From Brachionus rotundiformis (lineage: Eukaryota; Rotifera; Eurotatoria; Ploima; Brachionidae): DNA of 64,000 nucleotides. The notes under the pieces were generated by a model. That model was not told where the DNA came from and did no database searches. It saw only the letters and a list, made by a program, of their open reading frames with translations. Numbering within the stretch: position 1 is the stretch's first letter; each line of letters opens with the position of its first letter. The stretch covers positions 2,807,542-2,871,541 of the forward strand of contig JAESIW010000200.1 in assembly GCA_016802295.1 (NCBI GenBank), given 5' to 3'. Positions 56,932-64,000 of this stretch are shown here, one piece after another. The position numbers and the translations under genes were made by a program.

Positions 56932-58138
56932 CTAAGACATAAATATTTTAATAACATCTTCTATTTTTTCTCTACATATTGGACAGCTATCAGATCTTTT
57001 ATGGAGGAGATTTGAGCAGTCAAAACATGTAATCATATGATTACAGGGTCTAAGAACACTATTTCTCACCGTGTCCATACAAATTGCGCAATCATTATCA
57101 TTATTTTCATCATCAAATACATTTTGACTATTAGATGGAATTTTTTTGTTCTTATCTTTTGTATCATATTGAATAGAATGAAAATCTTCACTCAAATTTT
57201 TCTTATTAAATATTTTATTCAAATCCTTCTGAATACTGCGGCTTAACTCAGGTACATTACTGTCTTGGCGAAACATCATTACTGGAGGCAGTCCACTACT
57301 CATTCTAAGATCTTCAACACGCTGTTGTTTCCTTAATTCCCTTTTTTCTTCACTTAAAATTAAAGGCTCTGATCCGCTTCTAAAAAAAAGTGTCTTGCCC
57401 ATTTGGCCCAAAATTGTCCTGAGTCGTTCCATTACCGAATTGTCTAAATTAAAAATTAAATAGCTTTGATTTTTGAATTAAGCTTATACCAGTATCCTTA
57501 ATTGGCGTAAATTCCACTTCTGGTATGTAATAAACAGGATACAAGAATCTGAGACCAGCAAATCTAGCTTTGTTTGTGACATTTTCTGCTAGTTTAGCTA
57601 AATCCAGTCTCAAAGAACTGGTTAAAATAATCGCATCACCAGGACACAATGAACTAATTTTGCTGAGTAAAACAGATTTAATATCAAAATCTTCGAAAAC
57701 ACATTCAATTACAAGTTGAGCATCGTTGACTGTTTCTTCCAAGCGGCTAAGGCACAGAACTCTCCCGGTAAAATCGGGACTCTCTATTACATGATCATCG
57801 TAAAGCTGGGTTTTATCAGCCTGAAATCTTGGGTACACACTATTTAGTGCTTGTATATTATTGTCATAGCATTTGACTCTATGACCATGGTAAGCGAATT
57901 CACCAGCTATTTTAACTCTAAATAAAATTTAGATTAGAAAAAATTTGTCAATATTTTAATGTTAAAATATTAAAATAGCTTTGGGAATTAAAAAATCAAT
58001 CAACAAGTCCCCGCTAAACTTATGATTAGAAAAAAATTAGTTATTAGATAAGTTTGACTCGATTCAAATTATGGTCTAGTTTTGAAATTAAAAATTTTAC
58101 CCAAGTAATCCACATCCAATAACAGCAACACGGACCAT
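56932..58138 (-). CDS. 3-hydroxyacyl-CoA dehydrogenase-like NAD-binding domain fused to a RING finger
   Basis: Three exons: 58138-58101, 57917-57490 and 57443-56932; 325 residues. It begins MVRVAVIGCGLLGVKIAGEF, a Rossmann GxGxxG fold of the 3HCDH-N type, with GHRVKCYDNN at the end of the second strand. Later segments VNDAQLVIECVFEDFDIK and LTSSLRLDLAKLAEN follow the dehydrogenase pattern. The catalytic motif G-x-H-F-x-N-P of this family reads GLRFLYPV, so the His is Arg and the Asn is Tyr; the domain is probably not an active dehydrogenase. The usual C-terminal dehydrogenase domain is absent. Instead there is a charged linker (MGKTLFFRSGSEPLILSEEK...) and a C3HC4-type RING (CAIC 274-277, CNHMITCFDC, CPICR) at the very end, like MGRN1 or neuralized RINGs. 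Inferred role: a ubiquitin ligase with a nucleotide-sensing or scaffold domain. Confidence 0.82.
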
Positions 58139-58493
58139 TTTAAAAATTAAATTTAAATATAATTTATGAGTGTATAAATATTTAAAATTTATAAAAGGAA
58201 TAAAATTTATTTCAACAAATTAAAAGGTATTATCATAAAAAATTTTGCCTCTTTATTTTGATGATCATTAGTCAATAATTAATCGATTGATTTAAAGCCT
58301 TTGTAATCAAGTCCAATTTTTTATTTGGAATAAATTCGTGCTTGAATATCTAATTAGCAATGATGTAATTTTGATATATTATTATTTTTTTAGCTGGTTA
58401 CCAAGGTGTATGAAAATAATCTTTGCATGTTAAAAGCCTAAAATCAAGCAAAACAGAAGAATTCGCTTTCAAAACAAAAATAAAACTTTAAAA
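58139..58493. other. Short divergent promoter region
   Basis: About 355 bp between the divergent RING-fusion and coiled-coil genes. Sequence GGTTACCAAGG at about 58396-58406 looks like an imperfect RFX X-box, too weak to call. Otherwise AT-rich. Confidence 0.4.
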
Positions 58494-59418
58494 ATGCTTT
58501 TGACAAAAAGAAATTCCGAAATAGATACTCTAAGACAAGAACTCCAGACTATCAATACAAAATTACAGTTATCTCTTGATATTGAAATGCAAAAACTTAA
58601 AGATCAAGAAAGAGAGCTCCAAGAAGCGCTCAAATTCAAAACACGAACAGAATTAATTAAGGCTATGGAGAATGAACTAGCAATCGAAAGCTTAGACGAA
58701 TCCATGCTCCAATCTAAATCTCTAACTAATTTAAATTTTAGTTTAAATCAGCCTATGACCAAATCAAATGATTTTTTAAAAAGCCTAAATATTGAACAAG
58801 ACTTAGAAAAAAGCCATAAGATTTTAGATAACTTAATGAAAGAATACAACGATCAAAACAAGACAACAATGCTTGAGTCGAATATTAAATCGATGCCAAA
58901 TCCTAACGTGGTAAGTTAACAAAATTTTTATTAATGTTTCTAATAAATTTAACTCCAAAAAGATATTCAGCAAGAGTTCCAGGTATTCTAGAACCCCTCT
59001 GAAAAATGTACGCACAGTTACCATCTATAGAAAACCTGTTGAACAGAATTTGAACCAACAACAAACTTTGGTATATGGAGATTCTCTTAAGTATTCAAAA
59101 TCTGCATCTGATTTGGACCGATCAGCTTATTTTGATAACACATATTTGTCCAAAAGCTACAATCCGTACGCTGAGCCAAATTATGATCCTCACAGATATG
59201 CAAAATCTATCCGCGATAGCTATTTTTATTCAGATAAGGAGACAATAAATGGTGTTCCCAAAAACAAAATAAGAAGTACAGCATACTTAAAAGATAAAGA
59301 TACTGGATACACAGTTTTGCCTGTTACTAAAACAGTAATTCACAAAAAACCTTGGTCCTATGGAAAAGTTGAGACTAATTATTATCCATTTAGAGACTCG
59401 ATGTTAAAGAAAAAATAA
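58494..59418 (+). CDS. Coiled-coil protein of unknown family
   Basis: Two exons, 58494-58910 and 58963-59418, joined in phase 0 by a 52 bp intron; 290 residues. The first 65 residues form a strongly charged heptad coiled coil (EIDTLRQELQTINTKLQL, QKLKDQERELQEALKF). The middle is Ser/Asn-rich. The second exon is basic and Tyr-rich, with repeated local patterns (YSKSASDLDRSAYFDN, DPHRYAKSIRDSYFYSD) and RTPLKNVRTVTIYRKP. No signal peptide or membrane helix is present. The Tyr/Ser/Arg-rich tail resembles cytoskeletal linkers or ciliary proteins in style, but no family is recognised. The gene is compact: it starts 355 bp from its divergent neighbour and ends about 100 bp before the next start codon. 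Confidence 0.7.
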
Positions 59419-59520
59419 AATTTTTAAATTAATTTGTTTATTAAGTTTTGCAATGATTTATATTAGAATGCTTATTAAAAAAAATAAAAAATATTAATTT
59501 AAATTTATTTTTAATTTAAA

Positions 59521-60707
59521 ATGTCAGATTTAAAAGACATTTATAAATTTTTGTTTGATTATTTCAAAATTTATAAAGAATCATTGGGGTCAAATGTGTC
59601 TTATTGGAAATTAGGCGATGTTAAAAATGCTATTAAATGGTCCGAAGGAGTTGAGGAATTTTACTCAAAAATAAAATTTAAAAAATGCCTCGCTAAATTC
59701 CTTAAAGACATCAGGTTGATTTTGGATCATTGGAAAATTGAGGAGAAAAATTGTGATTCAGTGTTAAAAAATGCTTCACAAAATTTAAAACAAGTATTAA
59801 AAAAATCTTAATTTAAAGTAAAAAGAACCTAAAGAAATACATTTTTAGATTCTAATATCAAATAAGAACTTATCTGATGAACTTAAGGCTTTTTTGCTAG
59901 AGTCGTCTGTCAGTGTTGAAACTAATAAAGTATGGCAATATGTAAATTTTTTCAATTTAAAAATTTGCTTTTTTTTTAGATTCAAGAAAGACAAACTTTG
60001 ACCTCAGAAATAATTCAAAATGAATTGAATTCGGAAATAGATAAAATTTGTTTAAAGCTATTTTTGTGCAAAAATGATTTTTATCTAATAGATGTACTTT
60101 TCGATTATACAATCAACAAAGAAGCAAACTTAGTAGGTATAGATTTTTCGGATTTATTTTTATCTATACTTAAATAAACAATTAATTAAAGGAATTTATT
60201 CTTGAAATATTCAAAAAATTAAAAGAATTCAGCATCGAAACTTATAAAACTTGTTTTCTTCGTCTTCTCAATAAAAAGTAAGGATAAATCGGTTTTATTT
60301 AAGTAGCTTTTAATTTAAAATCATTGTTTGAACTAAGGTTTTACAAGCTATTTATGATAGAACCAATAGATGGTTTGTTTGATGTTGATTCCAAAGATTT
60401 GATACAGGCTTATTTTTGTTACCTTATCTTTGTATTTACAGAAATAGTTGAAATATTTAAGCTTGAAGATAAAGATCTAAATGATCCGAAAAATAGTACT
60501 AGCGAAACATACAACATTGACAAACTTATCTCGCATTTTGAGAAAGTTATTACAATTGGAAAAAATTTCAAATATGTTAAGATAATTCAAAACAAAGCTA
60601 AAATGGATTCGGGATGGAATTTTTTGCTTAACAAACTTAAACTCCGATATTTGAAAAGTAATAAAGAACTCGATTTAAATTTAGATGATATTTTTTTTGA
60701 CGACTAA
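59521..60707 (+). CDS. FANCF: FANCF-like Fanconi anaemia core-complex subunit
   Basis: Five exons: 59521-59793, 59849-59929, 59980-60132, 60192-60277 and 60338-60707, phases agreeing; 320 residues (human FANCF 374). It is an all-helical, Leu/Ile/Lys-rich protein with no motif-bearing catalytic domain. The N-terminal part, VSYWKLGDVKNAIKWSEGVE then YSKIKFKKCLAKFLKDI, lines up with the conserved FANCF start (Val-Ser-x-Trp, a basic helix and Gln/Lys-Trp). Near the C-terminus GWNFLLNKLKLRYLK resembles the terminal Trp-x-x-Leu-Leu segment of FANCF. FANCF is the adaptor that holds the Fanconi core ubiquitin ligase and FANCM together for crosslink repair. The family evolves fast and my match is by memory, so a profile search is needed. 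Exon structure is well supported even if the name is wrong. Confidence 0.55.
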
Positions 60708-61766
60708 ATTTTATCCTATCTAAAAAAAGTACAGTAACTCCTATTTTGTTTCGTAATAAATTTTTTTAATTGTTTAATGATATTCAAATTTTTTAAATCG
60801 CATTTTAAATTAAATTTCAGAATTTTATATGTATATCTTCAGTAATCCTTTACAAAGTAGTTTGAAATAAGAATAAAATATCGATTATAAAGGTCAATAT
60901 AATTATATAATATGATTTGATTTTGAATTTTTAGTATAATTATAATTTAATAAATTCGTCAAAAAATTTTTGTCTTAATTTATTATTATTACTTAGCTAA
61001 AAAAGTTATAAGTCTTGAAAAATATGGTTGAATCTAAATTTTATTGAAATTTATTAAAGCTTTTTTATTTATCAATTATGGAATTGTTATTGATGGACTT
61101 AAGATTAAAAATTCCGTATTAAATTTCATCTAATAGAATTTATTTACATTAATAGTTTATTCAAAATAAATGATAAATATTAACAATTCAAAAGACGCAT
61201 CGATTCAGTTATATTTAAAAAATAGCTCAATTAATTAGTACAACGATTTATAAAATCAAATTTTGCTTACGTAAAAAACGTATAAAATAAAACAACCAAC
61301 TTTGTTATTCAGAATTCTTTAATTTATTAAATGTAATATAAAATCGATTTTACATTTTTTTAAATAACAGTACCTGATCTATTTACTGCAAAAAGATTAT
61401 CTTGTTTTAAAACTCTTATGAAAAATTTTTTACACATATTCATACAATCAAGTTGGATTAGCCTATCAATTGGACACTACAATATAAAAAAAAATTGAAA
61501 AAAATCTAAAAATACAAATTCACTTCCATCATCAGTTGCTTGGCAATTTCTGAGCTCACTTGGCAATTTGCTAAAAATTGAACTCTATTTTACATGAATT
61601 ATTATTTATTTTTGGAATAGAAAATTTTTGACATATTATTTTGTAATTGATACAAAAATTGATAAAATTTTGTAGAAAAAAATTCATAATCCTTAATCAA
61701 AAAAAAGATCAATTTGAGAAAAAAACTAAATTATTTAGACTGAATGGCTATTGCTATAGATAGATT
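60708..61766. other. Convergent AT-rich spacer
   Basis: About 1 kb between the 3' ends of the FANCF-like and Src-type kinase genes. No coding frame, repeat or structured element stands out. Confidence 0.5.
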
Positions 61767-63041
61767 TCAATCTCCCGGATTTCTGTAACACGGCTGAGTG
61801 TTAATGAAATAATCATTGAAAAAATGATAGAGTGCATCGAATGTGGGTCGTTGCTGTGGGTCCTCATGCCAACATTTTAACATCATATTGTAATAGGCAT
61901 CTGTACATAGACCTTGAGGCTTAGGCATTCGGTAATGGTTTTCTTTTACTTCATAGATAACTTGGGGATGAGTCATTCCGGGGTAGGGATTTGCGCCAAG
62001 AGTTATCAATTCGTATAATAGGATGCCAAATGACCAAACATCCGACTTGATGGTATAGGCTCTCAGACCTGAGTGTGGATCGACTGTGAACACCTCCGGG
62101 GCGGTCCATTTAACAGGAAATTTATTCGACTCGTCTTGGCTAAGCTCTAATTTGTCATTATTGTTCAACATTTGAGCAAAACCAAAATCGGCTATTTTGA
62201 CTATGTTGCGTTCGCCGACCAAAATGTTCCTGGCAGCCAAGTCTCTATGCACACAACGAGATCCTTCTAAATATTTCATACCGCAGGCAATTTGAGCGGC
62301 CATGTCTATTATCTCCTTAAAGTTCAAATGCATTCCTTCTCCCTCTCTCATATACTTTAACAATGAGCCATTGCACATGTACTCTGTCACAATGTAAACT
62401 GGCTCACCTATTGTGCATACGCACCATAACTTGACCAATTTTTCATGACGAAGTTTTTTCATTATTTCAAGCTCTTTTCTGAATTCTTCTTTGCGAGCTT
62501 CTTCTTTTTTTATGTTTCGCTTTTCGGCGTCACTAAATTTAAGCGTCTTGACTGCTACGACAAAGCGTTCGCGCCACAAGCCTTTGTACACTTCCCCAAA
62601 ATTACCTGCACCAATCATTGGCCCGAGCTTTATATTCGCTCGGTCCTCTTCCCAAACGTCTTTAAAGCCCACAAAGCTTGTCACTTTTTGGCAAGGTTTG
62701 GTCAATACTCTACACAAACCATTCGCAGCTTCTGTTCACAAAACATTAAAATTCTAATGTTTAAATAAATGGTGAAATGTTTACTTGAATAAAATTCAAC
62801 TAATTCATCTAAAGAGTTAAATCGGTTTCGGGTTGAAATGTAACAACCACCTGAGTCGATTTTTCTAATCCGGTAGTGTTTGGTATGACGCTGTTTTTCC
62901 TCATTGTAATCAAGTATTGACAATGACCAACATTTGCCATTATCTTGTTCTGACTCACGAATCAGAAAAACACCTGGTTCATTATCGAGATATTCCAATA
63001 GACGCTCAGCTTCACGACGAGATGTATTTGGAAAAAACCAT
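61767..63041 (-). CDS. Src-type non-receptor tyrosine kinase, SH2 and kinase exons (5' end not found)
   Basis: Two exons: 63041-62785 (SH2) and 62731-61767 (kinase, stop at 61767), with a phase-1 join. The SH2 domain runs from WFFPNTSRREAERLL through VFLIRESE to VEFYSKAANGLC. The kinase has GAGNFGEVYKG, VAVKTLKF, the HRDLAARN catalytic loop, DFG as IADFGFAQ, KWTAPEV, SDVWSFGILLYELITLGANPYPGM and the C-terminal CWHEDPQQRPTFDAL. The tail ends TQPCYRNPGD, a tyrosine at the place of the C-terminal inhibitory site of Src. The activation loop (MLNNNDKLELSQDESNKFPV) has no tyrosine, so the usual autophosphorylation site is missing. SH3 and N-terminal anchor exons are not visible between 63042 and 64000; they are either beyond the edge or absent. 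Closest families are Src, Src42A and FRK. Confidence 0.88.
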
Positions 63042-64000
63042 CTTTTATTAAAAAAAGAAATCATTTAAAAAAATGAAAAAAAATCATAGGCCAACATAAA
63101 GATATTGATTTTGACGGACGTGAAGGTAAATTACAATACGCCTTTATTTATTTTTAAACTTTATTTTATGTGCTAGGGCGTGAATAAAGTTACTAAAAAA
63201 TTCTATCGCTCTTAAATAAAAATTTTAATTAAATTAATTCTAATAAAAAGCTAATTTCTAAACAAGTTATATTTATTTTATTTTTATTTAGGTATAAAAT
63301 TAGTAAATCCTTTCATTGCAAACATTGGAATTATATTCTTCTGGTAAAGATAATTTAAGTAAAAACATATTTCCAACTTACAAAAACTTTTAACTAATTG
63401 GGTAAATTTAGGCTAAGTTTTGAAATTTATTTATTTAACCAAAATATCTTGTGTTGTCGCATTTATCTATAAGGTCACTAGAACATGAACATTAACTAAT
63501 AAAATAGCATTTGACAAAGATTTGGTATTTATCTAAAACTTAAGATTGATAATCTAGATCGATTTTTTATACGAAAATAAATTAAATTAACAATAGATAT
63601 ATGTCTATGATGTATGCTAGATTATTAAATTATTAATAATTTGAATAAAATACTAAGCTATCAAATGATTATACAGACATCAATCTCAATAAATATATTT
63701 GAAAATTTTATTATTTTACAATTTGTTTGTTTTAATAATTTTCCAGACTTAAAATTAGAAAAATTCAAATAAAAAAATATTTACTAAATACTGTTTATGG
63801 TAAAAAAATAAAGTAATCAAATAATTTTCCAGCTTCTCTGGGTTAAATCATCGAAAATTGGGTCTTTAACTTAAAAGACTGTTTTAAATTTATAAACATA
63901 AGTTTATTATTAAATATTAATTCATTTTTGATTTAATATTTTGTGAAAATTTAAGCATAAGAGCTAGTGATTTTTGAAAATCCAATTAATCGAAATATTT
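63042..64000. other. AT-rich region upstream of the visible kinase exons
   Basis: Probably a long intron of the kinase gene or its upstream region. No SH3-coding exon was found. A 23-codon protein-like frame on the plus strand at 63086-63157 (IGQHKDIDFDGREGKLQYAF) recalls the FDG..G.LAHAF segment of matrixin proteases and may be a pseudogene scrap. Confidence 0.4.

Noticed and set aside
63086..63220. Plus-strand microexon pair (ANIKILILTDVK joined to GVNKVTKKFYRS)
   Set aside because: Splice signals look acceptable, but upstream exons would have to overlap the opposite-strand kinase gene and the peptide matches nothing.

Overview
The window is nuclear DNA of a small-genome animal. Intergenic sequence is very AT-rich, introns are mostly 40-60 bp with GT...AG ends, and the proteins are plainly metazoan (YTHDF, MAGOH, ISWI, PGRMC, TM9SF1, EXOSC9, FIGNL1, a histamine-H1-like receptor, a Src-type kinase). 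The mix of very compact introns, several intronless genes and spiralian-looking receptors suggests a monogonont rotifer such as Brachionus. That assignment is inference; no rRNA or mitochondrial marker is present. Gene models were built by hand by joining exons whose phases agree and whose protein reads through into the family pattern.

Layout. 1-372 (-): start of an Asn-rich protein running off the left edge. 6433-7195 (+): UBL3-like prenylated ubiquitin fold. 8128-10370 (-): TM9SF1 nonaspanin, nine exons. 11536-12139 (+): PGRMC-type haem-binding protein. 12538-13770 (+): exosome subunit EXOSC9/RRP45. 14537-15012: GC-rich foreign-looking insertion. 15599-18652 (-): intronless ISWI ATPase. 20761-21775 (+): unknown single-pass membrane protein. 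22974-25372 (-): YTHDF m6A reader. 27667-28107 (+): intronless MAGOH. 30428-31361 (-): a second YTHDF-type first exon, then an assembly gap (31592-32098) and a third, truncated copy. 33329-34234 (+): DAZAP1-like RNA-binding protein. 34713-35678 (-): membrane protein with two Shisa-type Cys modules. 36520-37153 (-): secreted, probably GPI-anchored Ig-like protein. 37154-44916: gene-poor stretch with one GC-rich foldable element. 44917-46713 (-): ankyrin protein. 48441-48816: long inverted-repeat element. 49379-53951 (+): FIGNL1. 54614-56431 (+): H1-like GPCR. 56932-58138 (-): Rossmann (3-hydroxyacyl-CoA dehydrogenase-like) domain fused to a RING finger. 58494-59418 (+): coiled-coil protein. 59521-60707 (+): FANCF-like protein. 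61767-63041 (-): SH2 and kinase exons of a Src-type kinase whose 5' end is not seen.

There is no operon. Related functions recur: RNA processing and reading (EXOSC9, YTHDF, MAGOH, DAZAP1-like) and recombination or crosslink repair (FIGNL1 and the FANCF-like gene, 5.6 kb apart). I see no evidence that this is more than chance.

Most unusual points: (a) two YTHDF first exons with the same donor phase, sharing a 426 bp tract at about 99% identity inside otherwise diverged sequence, with MAGOH between them and only one YTH exon; (b) a protein with tandem Shisa-type cysteine modules; (c) a dehydrogenase-fold/RING fusion whose catalytic His is replaced; (d) a Src-type kinase without an activation-loop tyrosine; (e) two inverted-repeat transposon-like elements and a GC-rich insertion; (f) a probable false duplication at the assembly gap.
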